Source: Anaerocolumna chitinilytica
GTDB lineage: Bacteria; Bacillota; Clostridia; Lachnospirales; Lachnospiraceae
DNA length: 64,000 nucleotides
Assembly (NCBI RefSeq): GCF_014218355.1
Contig: NZ_AP023368.1
Coordinates: 310,001-374,000, forward strand
Direction: 5' to 3'
Positions within the stretch are counted from its first letter, which is position 1, and the number at the start of each line of letters is the position of its first letter. The notes beneath the pieces were generated by a model. The model saw nothing but the letters and a program-made list of their open reading frames with translations. It ran no database searches and was not told the origin of the DNA. This document shows, in pieces, positions 36,765-44,212 of the stretch. The position numbers were made by a program, and so were the translations under genes.

Positions 36765-37211
36765 ATGCAGATTATATTAACACAGGATGTAAAAGCATTA
36801 GGTAAAAAGGGTGAAATGGTTAATGTAAGTGATGGCTACGCCAGGAATTTTATTCTTCCTAAAAAACTGGGAGTGGAAGCCAATGCAAAAAACCTCAATG
36901 ACTTAAAGTTACAGAAAGCTGCAGAGGAAAAAAGGCAGAAAGAAATCTTAGAAGAAGCAAAAGTGCTTGGAAAAGATATAGAAAGCAAGACCCTGGAAGT
37001 AAGAATAAAGACCGGCGAAGGCGGAAGAACCTTCGGTTCTATCTCCTCCAAGGAAATCGCCCAGGAATTAAAGTCCCAGTATGGACTGGATATTGACAAG
37101 AAGAAACTTCAGGTAAATGATCCTATTAAAACTCTTGGAACCCATACGGTTCCTGTCAAACTGCATCCTCAGGTTACCGCTGAATTAAAGGTGAAGGTTA
37201 TAGAACAGTAA
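36765..37211 (+). CDS. rplI: 50S ribosomal protein L9
   Basis: 148 residues. The N-terminal domain has the conserved start MQIILTQDVKALGKKGEMV and NFILPKKLG, joined by a long helix to the C-terminal rRNA-binding domain (TFGSISSKEIA, VKLHPQVTAELKVKV). It binds 23S rRNA near the L1 stalk. AAAGGAGG precedes the ATG. Its place between gdpP and dnaB is conserved. Confidence 0.98.
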   Translation: MQIILTQDVKALGKKGEMVNVSDGYARNFILPKKLGVEANAKNLNDLKLQKAAEEKRQKEILEEAKVLGKDIESKTLEVRIKTGEGGRTFGSISSKEIAQELKSQYGLDIDKKKLQVNDPIKTLGTHTVPVKLHPQVTAELKVKVIEQ

Positions 37212-37334
37212 GTAGGAAGGAAACTGATTTTCCGTCGGTTTGTCTTTTAGACCTATAAAAAGAGATATCTTGAAAAAGGTTACAAAAATTAAACTTAAGA
37301 AAATTGATAGATACGGGAATAGGGAGGAAATACC

Positions 37335-38666
37335 GTGGATGAGGCATTTATAAAAAAAGTTCTTCCACACAATGGTGAGGCTGAGCAGTCAGTTATTGGC
37401 TCTATGATAATGGATAAGGATGCCATTTCGGCTGCATCGGAATTTGTTAGCGGTGAGGACTTTTATGAGCAGCGTTTCGGAGTGCTCTTTGATGCCATTC
37501 TGGAATTATATAATGAAGGAAAGCCGGTAGATTTAATCACTCTGCAAAATAAGTTAAAAGAAAAGGAAGTTCCGGAAGAGCTAAGCAGTCTGGAATTTTT
37601 TCGAGATATTATAGCATCCGTACCGACTTCTGCCAATGTACGGTATTATGCCGGGATTGTTAAAGAAAAATCAACCTTAAGGCAGCTTATAAAAGTTACA
37701 GAATCCATATCCAACGAATGTTATCTGGATAAAGAGAAGCTGGAAAATATCTTAGAGGATTCGGAAAAGAAGATGTTTGATATTCTTCAGAAAAGAAATA
37801 CCGGAGATTTTGTTGGTATCAGAGACATTGTATTTCAGTCCCTGGAGAGTATTGAAATGGCTGCCCGCAATAAAGGAAGTGTAACGGGAGTTGCAACCGG
37901 TTTTTATGACTTGGATTACAAAACAGCAGGGCTTCAGCCCTCGGACCTAATACTGATAGCTGCGAGACCTTCCATGGGTAAGACAGCCTTTGTATTAAAT
38001 ATAGCAGAACATGTTGTTTTAAAAGGAAATGTAACTACAGCCATTTTCAGTTTGGAAATGTCAAAGGACCAGCTTGTAAAACGTATTATGTCCATGCACT
38101 CAAAGGTAAATTCCCAGTCCATCAGGACGGGTGAATTATCAGACGAGGACTGGATTAAGCTGGTAGAGAGTGCCAGAGCAATCGGAAATTCTAATTTAAT
38201 TATTGATGATACTTCCAGTATCTCCGTCGGTGAGCTTCGATCTAAATGCAGAAAGTTTAAATTAGAACATAATCTTGGATTGGTAATTATTGACTACCTT
38301 CAGTTGATGACCGGCAGTAAGAAAAACGAATCCAGACAGCAGGAAATCTCAGAAATATCAAGATCTTTAAAGGGTATAGCCAGAGAATTGAATGTTCCGG
38401 TTATTGCATTGTCTCAGTTAAGCCGTGCGGTGGAGCAGCGTCCTGATAAAAGACCGATGCTCTCTGACCTTCGTGAGTCCGGTGCTATTGAGCAGGATGC
38501 CGATATTGTAATGTTCATCTACCGTGATGATTACTATAATCATGATTCAGAGGAAGCGGGCATATCAGAAATTATAATCGGCAAACAAAGAAATGGTCCT
38601 ACAGGGACCGTTAAGCTGGCATGGCAGTCCCAGTATACGAAGTTTGCTAACCTGGAAAGAAGTTAA
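37335..38666 (+). CDS. dnaB: Replicative DNA helicase DnaB
   Basis: 443 residues, GTG start after AGGGAGG. The N-terminal DnaB domain begins PHNGEAEQSVIGSM. The RecA-like C-terminal domain has Walker A ARPSMGKTAF, Walker B VIIDYLQLM and the arginine-finger region ISRSLKGIARELNVPVI. The hexamer unwinds DNA at the replication fork. No intein interrupts it. It closes the conserved gdpP-rplI-dnaB group. Confidence 0.97.
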   Translation: MDEAFIKKVLPHNGEAEQSVIGSMIMDKDAISAASEFVSGEDFYEQRFGVLFDAILELYNEGKPVDLITLQNKLKEKEVPEELSSLEFFRDIIASVPTSANVRYYAGIVKEKSTLRQLIKVTESISNECYLDKEKLENILEDSEKKMFDILQKRNTGDFVGIRDIVFQSLESIEMAARNKGSVTGVATGFYDLDYKTAGLQPSDLILIAARPSMGKTAFVLNIAEHVVLKGNVTTAIFSLEMSKDQLVKRIMSMHSKVNSQSIRTGELSDEDWIKLVESARAIGNSNLIIDDTSSISVGELRSKCRKFKLEHNLGLVIIDYLQLMTGSKKNESRQQEISEISRSLKGIARELNVPVIALSQLSRAVEQRPDKRPMLSDLRESGAIEQDADIVMFIYRDDYYNHDSEEAGISEIIIGKQRNGPTGTVKLAWQSQYTKFANLERS

Positions 38667-38817
38667 CTTGTGTGAATTATTAAAAAGAACATTTCATGCA
38701 AAGCTGCAGGTATGATTGAAGTGTGAAAAATGAAAAGCATAGTTCATACAAAGTTTAACAGGAACTATAAATAACCGTGACAAATTATTATGATATCTTC
38801 TATAAAGCAGGCTTTCA

Positions 38818-38850
38818 AGAGAAATTATTTTCTTTTGAAAGTCTGTTTTT
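38818..38850 (+). terminator. Intrinsic terminator downstream of dnaB
   Basis: CAGGCTTTCAAGAGAAA pairs with TTTCTTTTGAAAGTCTG (two non-Watson-Crick positions), followed by TTTTT. It ends the gdpP-rplI-dnaB unit about 150 bp after the dnaB stop. Confidence 0.8.
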
Positions 38851-38915
38851 GATTCCCGCCGTTTTTTTTTCTGCCATAGTGTCGAGGAGAGCGGAAAGAA
38901 AGTACCTGCTTTTTA

Positions 38916-38943
38916 TTGCAATGGACAGGCTCTATGCTATAAT
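38916..38943 (+). promoter_or_regulatory. Promoter of the MerR-like gene
   Basis: TTGCAA at 38916-38921, 16 bp, TATAAT at 38938-38943, 41 bp before the coding start. The rest of the 318-bp gap is dnaB trailer. Confidence 0.55.
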
Positions 38944-38984
38944 AAAATTAATGTAAATAAATTACAAACTCAGGAGGATGAGGA

Positions 38985-39647
38985 ATGCAAGAAATGCGCT
39001 ATATCATATCGGAGGCCTCGAAAAAAGTAGATGTTGAACAGCATACGTTACGGTATTGGGAAGAGGAGCTGGATTTACATATAAACCGGAATGAAATGGG
39101 ACATAGATATTATACGGAAGAAAACATAGAAATTTTTAAAGCTGTTAAGGTGTTAAAAGAGAAAGGGTATCAGTTAAGGGCTATAAAGATTCTGCTGCCG
39201 GAATTGGAGAAGATGAAAAGTACAGATGAAAGCGAAATCGGAAAAATGAAGGATGAGTGGGACAAAAAGTACGTAGAGGAGCTGGTGAAAGAGGAACCGC
39301 TTAGTATTTCCATTGCTGAAAAGAATCTGCCAAAGAGTGAAGAAAGAAACAGCTACCCCAAAACAGAACAGAAACTAAGCCAATTCAAGGCCATTATGGA
39401 GGGCCTTTTTGTTGACGCATTAAGAGACAATAATGAACTTATGGCAGAAACGGTAAGTGAAAATGTAACAGACCGGGTGATAAAAGAGATGGACTATTTG
39501 TTGAGGATAAAGGAAGAAAGGGAAGAAGAAAGATACAAACAATTTGATAAAGCTTTAAGAGAAATTCAGCTAGGAAGAGCAGAAGCAGCAGCGGGACTGA
39601 TAAAGAAACATAAAAAAGCCTTCGGAAAATCAAAAAAATTCAGATAA
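38985..39647 (+). CDS. MerR-like transcriptional regulator
   Basis: 220 residues. The N-terminal winged helix is MerR-type (YIISEASKKVDVEQHTLRYWEEE, split as YIISEASKKV and TLRYWEEEL, then RYYTEENIEIFKAVKVLKEKG). The rest is charged and helical: a mid-region rich in Glu and Lys and a C-terminal coiled coil with a very basic end (KKHKKAFGKSKKF). No metal or drug-binding cysteines are seen. Similar proteins are common as orphan regulators in Lachnospiraceae. CAGGAGG precedes the ATG. Confidence 0.8.
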   Translation: MQEMRYIISEASKKVDVEQHTLRYWEEELDLHINRNEMGHRYYTEENIEIFKAVKVLKEKGYQLRAIKILLPELEKMKSTDESEIGKMKDEWDKKYVEELVKEEPLSISIAEKNLPKSEERNSYPKTEQKLSQFKAIMEGLFVDALRDNNELMAETVSENVTDRVIKEMDYLLRIKEEREEERYKQFDKALREIQLGRAEAAAGLIKKHKKAFGKSKKFR

Positions 39648-39649
39648 TA

Positions 39650-39695
39650 AAAAAGACCGAGGCTTGACTCTTAGAGTAAAGCATACAGTCTTTTT
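39650..39695. terminator. Bidirectional terminator between merR-like and ferredoxin genes
   Basis: AAAAAGAC at 39650-39657 pairs with GTCTTTTT at 39688-39695, with an inner ACTC/GAGT stem. A and T runs on both sides suit stops for the two convergent genes. A separate palindrome ATCGCAGAC/GTCTGCGAT and a TCAACAAA/TTTGTTGA pair lie between 39719 and 39785. Confidence 0.6.
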
Positions 39696-39783
39696 CTTTG
39701 AATATATTAAGCCCATGCAAATCGCAGACCAGTCTGCGATAATATCTATAGAAGGAACTCAACAAATGCAATGCTTTGTTGAA

Positions 39784-39951
39784 TTAAGCCTCAATAGCAC
39801 CTGTAGGACATGTAGCTGCACAAGCACCACAATCAAGACAGGCATCAGCATCGATTTCATAGTGACTAGCACCTTCAGAAATTGCTCCAACAGGACATTC
39901 TCCTGCACATGCGCCGCAGCTAATACATTCATCTGTAATTTTATATGCCAT
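39784..39951 (-). CDS. 2[4Fe-4S] ferredoxin, 55 residues
   Basis: A short gene with the clostridial ferredoxin layout: starts MAYKITDECISCGACAGECP (20 residues, four cysteines at 9, 12, 15 and 19), ends with CLDCGACAATCPTGAIEA. Two CxxCxxCxxxCP motifs each bind a [4Fe-4S] cluster using three cysteines of one motif and one of the other. It carries low-potential electrons for pyruvate:ferredoxin oxidoreductase, hydrogenase and similar enzymes. AAGGAGG lies 8 bp before the ATG. Monocistronic and convergent with the merR-like gene. Confidence 0.97.
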   Translation of the reverse strand: MAYKITDECISCGACAGECPVGAISEGASHYEIDADACLDCGACAATCPTGAIEA

Positions 39952-40056
39952 TTTTATGTACCTCCTTTTTATTTTTCAACTATTATTTTAATATAAACAA
40001 GCCTATAATACAAGTAAAATATACATAAACTTCGAAAAGAAAGTTGCTGTTTGCCT

Positions 40057-40080
40057 GGCGGTAGCGCGAGAAATACCGCC
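40057..40080. other. GGCGGTA/TACCGCC hairpin upstream of the DUF1858 gene
   Basis: A perfect 7-bp GC-rich stem with a 10-nt loop in otherwise AT-rich DNA, 84 bp ahead of the gene. It could be a protein-binding palindrome or a leader hairpin. No T run follows. Confidence 0.35.
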
Positions 40081-40163
40081 TTGACGGCATCATTGTCATG
40101 GATTATAATGTAATAGTAAACAATACAGATAAGTTAGCTTTTGATAAACAAGGAGGAATTAAA

Positions 40164-40367
40164 ATGGCACAGGTATCAAAGGACATGACAATCGGTGAAA
40201 TCATAACCGTTGATCAGGGTATCATTCCTATTCTTTTAGCATCAGGAATGCACTGCATCGGCTGTCCTTCTTCTCAGGGAGAATCTTTGGAAGAAGCTGC
40301 GATGGTTCATGGCATGGATGCAGATGAATTAATGGAAACAATTAATGAATATTTGCAAAATAAATAG
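40164..40367 (+). CDS. DUF1858 (hybrid-cluster-associated) small protein
   Basis: 67 residues; ATG 40164 follows AAGGAGG and is preferred to an in-frame start at 40098. It matches the DUF1858 / ScdA-N-like domain: [30 protein letters not shown] (CxxC-type pair) and [12 protein letters not shown]. Such domains are found alone or attached to hybrid-cluster and iron-sulfur repair proteins, with the cysteines proposed to take part in redox or Fe-S chemistry. The ferredoxin gene diverges from it. Confidence 0.88.
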   Translation: MAQVSKDMTIGEIITVDQGIIPILLASGMHCIGCPSSQGESLEEAAMVHGMDADELMETINEYLQNK

Positions 40368-40374
40368 ATAAAAA

Positions 40375-40417
40375 TCAAAAAAGATTCTGTAGCAAAACTG
40401 CTACAGAATCTTTTTTT
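40375..40417. terminator. Bidirectional terminator between DUF1858 gene and mecA
   Basis: AAGATTCTGTAGCA and TGCTACAGAATCTT form a perfect 14-bp stem with a 4-nt loop, with A and T runs on either side, serving two convergent genes. Confidence 0.93.
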
Positions 40418-40444
40418 GATTTCTTGCCTGCGACTCATAAAGTC

Positions 40445-41236
40445 TTATATCTGAGATAAAACCTGTACGGCCTTACCTTTTATAATCTGATCAAAGTGTT
40501 CCTCGTAATAATAGGTACTTGCATAGGTAGTGGGTTCAAGTTTACCGTATTCCGAGACAATATTGCAGATTTTATTAAACTCTTCCGGCGTGTGCTCGGA
40601 TTTTGATATTACAAGATAATAAATGGAGTTCAGGGGGTTCTTATACAGTGTATTTTGACCGCTGTAGAAGTGACCGATTACTGCTGCAAGCTTGCTGACT
40701 TCATCCAGTGACTTAAAGGAATATACTTTCATCAGATTAGTCTGATAGGATACTGTCTTTGTTTCTGTCAGCTTTTCAGAAGGCTCTTCTTTATTAATGG
40801 ATAAGGCTTCTGCCAAAGGAATGAAATCCTCGTTATCCTCCGATGTGTTGTCGGAGAGTAAGTCGTCTATTTGTCCAAAGGAGTTGATAATTTCATCAGC
40901 ATAGGAGTCATCGCCATCATCCTCATATACATCGTCACTGTCATGGTCATCAGGTGAGAACTTCGAAAATCTGGTATCCAGTTCATCCGGATCCTCTACT
41001 TTTGTTATCACCAGAATCAAACACTCCGGTGAAACAGGTATTGCTTCTATCATCAACGGTATATCTTCTGCTTCAAATCCAAACTCGTAATTTGCCTGCT
41101 GCATCATGTCACGGAATAAGGCTTTCGCTTTTTCACTACCATAGGCTAGCTCACTGATACGTAACTCCCGATCCACTAAATCATCTCTGCTCAAAGTACA
41201 GCGAATCTGACGTTCGCTAATTTTCTCTATCTTCAT
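40445..41236 (-). CDS. mecA: Adaptor protein MecA
   Basis: 263 residues from the ATG at 41236 (AAAGGATG upstream); a longer frame adds 19 basic residues with no support. The start MKIEKISERQIRCTLSRDDL is the MecA N-terminal substrate-binding domain; an acidic linker (many Asp/Glu, about residues 90-150) leads to the C-terminal ClpC-binding domain with EFNKICNIVSEYG. MecA delivers proteins to ClpC-ClpP for degradation and controls competence and development in Bacillus. The arginine phosphatase YwlE encoded at 47.9 kb belongs to the same proteolysis network. Confidence 0.92.
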   Translation of the reverse strand: MKIEKISERQIRCTLSRDDLVDRELRISELAYGSEKAKALFRDMMQQANYEFGFEAEDIPLMIEAIPVSPECLILVITKVEDPDELDTRFSKFSPDDHDSDDVYEDDGDDSYADEIINSFGQIDDLLSDNTSEDNEDFIPLAEALSINKEEPSEKLTETKTVSYQTNLMKVYSFKSLDEVSKLAAVIGHFYSGQNTLYKNPLNSIYYLVISKSEHTPEEFNKICNIVSEYGKLEPTTYASTYYYEEHFDQIIKGKAVQVLSQI

Positions 41237-41590
41237 AGAATCACATCCTTTTCTATGTGCTGGCCTGCGATATTGTGGCCGCCTTGCAGGCATTCTATTG
41301 CTGTAACAGACTATGAGTGCTGCAACACTGATATAGTACTAGGTATAAAGATAGCTATAGTGATGTTGTATTCAAAGTATAATTTATTCATATTACTTAG
41401 TCAAGAGATTTTTTCCGCCAAATTCATGGATATTCCTGCTTTATTGCTATCTCTTATTCATTCTAATATATGCTTTACCGTAACAAACATTTACATATAA
41501 TTTCAGTATTAGTAATTACAAAAAAAGATACTCCGTCATTATGACGAAGTTAGTTAGAAAAGTTTGTGAATTACAATGAATAGAAAATGA
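41237..41590. other. Non-coding gap between mecA and the kinase gene
   Basis: No convincing gene on either strand. The only structure seen is a 9-bp hairpin with one mismatch (ACTCCGTCA/TGACGAAGT, about 41530-41550). The mecA promoter should lie near 41240-41350, on the minus strand, but I see no consensus boxes. Confidence 0.4.
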
Positions 41591-41619
41591 TTGTGATTCA
41601 TTTAAGATAACGTTATAAT
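41591..41619 (+). promoter_or_regulatory. Promoter of the kinase/ParA-like pair
   Basis: TTGTGA at 41591-41596, 17 bp, TATAAT at 41614-41619. Confidence 0.65.
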
Positions 41620-41673
41620 GAAAAAGAAATCATTGATATTTTTTCCGTAATGAGTCTAACAAGAAAGGAGAAG

Positions 41674-43038
41674 ATGAATAACCCGATTTGGTTTGGTAAG
41701 TACCGAATCATAAAAACTCTGGGAAAGGGCGGAAGCGGAGAAGTATTTCTCGCGGAGCATATTAAGCTTGTTTCTCAGTGTGCTATAAAAAGAATTCCTA
41801 AGGGTAACCCCCTTCACGAACAGCTCTTACACGAAGCTGTTATCTTAAAAAGTCTGTCACATCCATGTATCCCGGTAATCTACGATTTTGAAGAAGATGA
41901 CGAATATTCCTATATTATTGAACAATATATTGAAGGTGTTCTATTAAAAGACTTCGTAAAACAGGAAGGAAGATTAAAAGAAAGCCTGGTTATTTCTATC
42001 GGTGCAGCAATCTGTGATTTATTTCTCTATCTATATTCTTTGGACAAGCCTCTCCTATATTTAGACCTCAATCCAGGAAATATTATTTTAAAGAATAAAG
42101 AAGTCAAATTAATTGACTTTGGTGCCTGTATCTATAAAAAATCAGCAGAAAAACGAAAAATTTTATTAGGGACCAAGGGTTTTTCCGCACCGGAATTAAA
42201 GAACGGCATTCCCAATGAGCAAAGTGATGTATATGCCATCGGTGCTCTGTTATATTATATGACAATGGGGGAAATACCTCTTTCGAACAACAGTAATCAT
42301 TTCTTCGATACAGCAAAAGCGCTGTATTCAAAGGGCCTTCAAAATATTATCCAAAAAGCCTTCAGATATCATCCAGTTTTTCGCTATCTTTCAGTTGCTG
42401 AATTAAAAAAGAAATTATTAGAACAAAATCGGAAAATAAGCAATGGCAATGCAATATCAAGAGATTTCCTGAAGATAGGAATTGCAGGAGCACAAAGCAG
42501 AATAGGAGTTACTCATCTGGCGTTGATGCTTACAAGATATCTAAATAAAAAAGGAATTAAGAGTCTTTATGTGGAAAAGAATCCTTCCGGGCACTTACGA
42601 GGGATACTGAATAAACGGGGTGCCACGCTTCAAAAGGATGGTATCTGGCAGTTGGAAAGCAGCTTCTATCTACCTTTTTCCTTGTTATCTACTCCACCTG
42701 AAACTAAAAAGTATTCTATTATCATATATGATTCAGGCGTGGATTACAAGGAGGATAATAGTTATAAGGAGGCTGATATTAAGCTTTTTCTTATCGGTAC
42801 GAAAGACTGGGAAATAGGTAATTTTATCCAAGCCGAGGATTGGCTGAAAGAAGATTCCGTGAAACTCCTGCTAAATTTTCTAAGCGGAAAAGATTACAGG
42901 GATTTTTGCAGCAATGAAAGAAGGCGGCTCGCTGACAGACAGCAGTGGTACCGCATTCCGTATGAACCGAATCCTTTCACAAATGAATTCTCGAAAGAAA
43001 TGAAGGATTTCTTGGAGGGAATTATGGAACCGGAATAA
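41674..43038 (+). CDS. Ser/Thr protein kinase fused to a MinD/ParA-like domain with broken Walker A
   Basis: About 454 residues. Residues 1-260 are a eukaryotic-type kinase: glycine loop LGKGGSGEV, ATP lysine in CAIKR, catalytic loop LDLNPGNI (Asp kept, His-Arg replaced), DFG in LIDFGACIY, and APE in FSAPEL. Residues about 268-450 resemble a MinD/ParA/CpaE P-loop ATPase (IGIAGAQSRIGVTHLAL), but the P-loop lysine is missing: GVTH replaces GKT/S. There is no transmembrane helix. ATG 41674 follows AAGGAG closely; an in-frame ATG at 41650 has no ribosome-binding site. It is followed at 25 bp by a stand-alone relative of its C-terminal domain. Confidence 0.8.
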   Translation: MNNPIWFGKYRIIKTLGKGGSGEVFLAEHIKLVSQCAIKRIPKGNPLHEQLLHEAVILKSLSHPCIPVIYDFEEDDEYSYIIEQYIEGVLLKDFVKQEGRLKESLVISIGAAICDLFLYLYSLDKPLLYLDLNPGNIILKNKEVKLIDFGACIYKKSAEKRKILLGTKGFSAPELKNGIPNEQSDVYAIGALLYYMTMGEIPLSNNSNHFFDTAKALYSKGLQNIIQKAFRYHPVFRYLSVAELKKKLLEQNRKISNGNAISRDFLKIGIAGAQSRIGVTHLALMLTRYLNKKGIKSLYVEKNPSGHLRGILNKRGATLQKDGIWQLESSFYLPFSLLSTPPETKKYSIIIYDSGVDYKEDNSYKEADIKLFLIGTKDWEIGNFIQAEDWLKEDSVKLLLNFLSGKDYRDFCSNERRRLADRQQWYRIPYEPNPFTNEFSKEMKDFLEGIMEPE

Positions 43039-43063
43039 CCAATTGATGCCAGGAGGTGCTTCG

Positions 43064-43726
43064 TTGCATATCTTCAAAGGGAAAACCATAAAAAACAAGG
43101 TGTTTGGCAAGCAGATTATAGGAATTGCCGGCACCCATAAAGGTGCCGGGGTCACACATCTGGGCCTTATGCTGACCACCTGCTTAAGTGAAGGTTTGGG
43201 GTTGAATACAGCATATCTTCACTGGACAGACAACAAGGATGTCTGCTTTCTAAGAAATCATTTCTGCCCTGAGGATAAAAATGATTCTTTCGATGAAGAA
43301 TTTCAGGTATCTAGAGCAGTTTTTTATCCGCGGGTCCGAAGAGAAAAGATGTTTGATATCTTATCCGAGGGTTATGACTGCATTGTTATGGATTTTGGCA
43401 GTAGTTATAAAGATCACAGGGAGGAATTTCTACGCTGCGATAAGAAGATAATAGTTTCTTGTCTTTCGCCCTGGAAGCGCTTTTATTTGGAGGAATTTAT
43501 AGCAGAAACAGAGGAAATACCAGAGAGTGCGAATTGGATTTACGGCATAAATCACAGCAGCGCAAAAGAAGTATCGGATGCAGTCAGAAGACTTAAGGGG
43601 AAGGCTTCTGATGGAAGAACGCTGCCAGGAAAGATACTTACCATCCCATATGAAAAAGATCCTTTTTTTCTGTCACCTGATGCCATGAATTTTACGAAGT
43701 ACATACTAAATAATTTAAGAACATAA
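43064..43726 (+). CDS. MinD/ParA-like protein with GVTH in place of GKT
   Basis: About 220 residues from TTG 43064, 7 nt after AGGAGG. The N-terminal loop IGIAGTHKGAGVTHLGL at residues 19-35 has the deviant Walker A layout with its first lysine, but the catalytic lysine position is valine. A Walker B-like strand CIVMDFGSS follows. The C-terminal IPYEKDPFF motif matches IPYEPNPFT in the preceding kinase fusion, so the two are paralogous. Without the P-loop lysine it may bind nucleotide weakly or act as a scaffold (inference). Function unknown; possible partner or substrate of the kinase. Confidence 0.7.
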   Translation: MHIFKGKTIKNKVFGKQIIGIAGTHKGAGVTHLGLMLTTCLSEGLGLNTAYLHWTDNKDVCFLRNHFCPEDKNDSFDEEFQVSRAVFYPRVRREKMFDILSEGYDCIVMDFGSSYKDHREEFLRCDKKIIVSCLSPWKRFYLEEFIAETEEIPESANWIYGINHSSAKEVSDAVRRLKGKASDGRTLPGKILTIPYEKDPFFLSPDAMNFTKYILNNLRT

Positions 43727-43843
43727 CTGTTAACGTAATCTGCCCTTGGTATAAGTATAGCATATCACAAATGACCTTCTTATCCAAAAGGCAAGTCAAT
43801 AAAGGGCTGCAATAAGTATCCTCAATACACCGGCAGACCATAA
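43727..43843. other. Spacer before repeat copy 3
   Basis: No gene or clear terminator seen in these 117 bp; the palindromic element that follows may act as the stop for the preceding pair. Confidence 0.35.
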
Positions 43844-44032
43844 GGGGCTGTTGCAAAATAGCTAATTTATTCTTTTGAAAGATTGGGTGTATAATAATAC
43901 ATTTAACTGCTTTTCCCTCGCTCGTTCAAAACGCTCCGCTTCACAAGAAGAGCTCGGCCAGTCGACGCAAAATGTATTATTATACACCCAGTCCTGTTTT
44001 AGAGATTATTATGGCTATTTTGCAACAGCCCC
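43844..44032. repeat. MITE-like palindromic element, copy 3
   Basis: 189 bp in the same orientation as copy 1, ending in GGGGCTGTTGCAAAATAGC and its complement; the inverted match extends three bases outward (TAA...TTA). The central core shares at least 40 identical bases with the other two copies, more than expected for a simple terminator. Confidence 0.85.
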
Positions 44033-44151
44033 TTATACTAAAAGCTCCATTGAAGGGTGATAATAAAGAAAGCTTTTAAAAAGAATCCCACTTTCATTTG
44101 CATACCGGCTAAAGCCTACAAGGGAATTATGTAAAAAAGTAGATTTTTCTA

Positions 44152-44180
44152 ATGACTACTGTCAGATTCAATGCTATAAT
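44152..44180 (+). promoter_or_regulatory. Promoter of the GH18 gene
   Basis: ATGACT at 44152-44157, 17 bp, TATAAT at 44175-44180, then TGGAGG ahead of the ATG. Confidence 0.55.
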
Positions 44181-44212
44181 AATAGGAAAAGCGCGCTTTA
44201 TGGAGGTTTATT

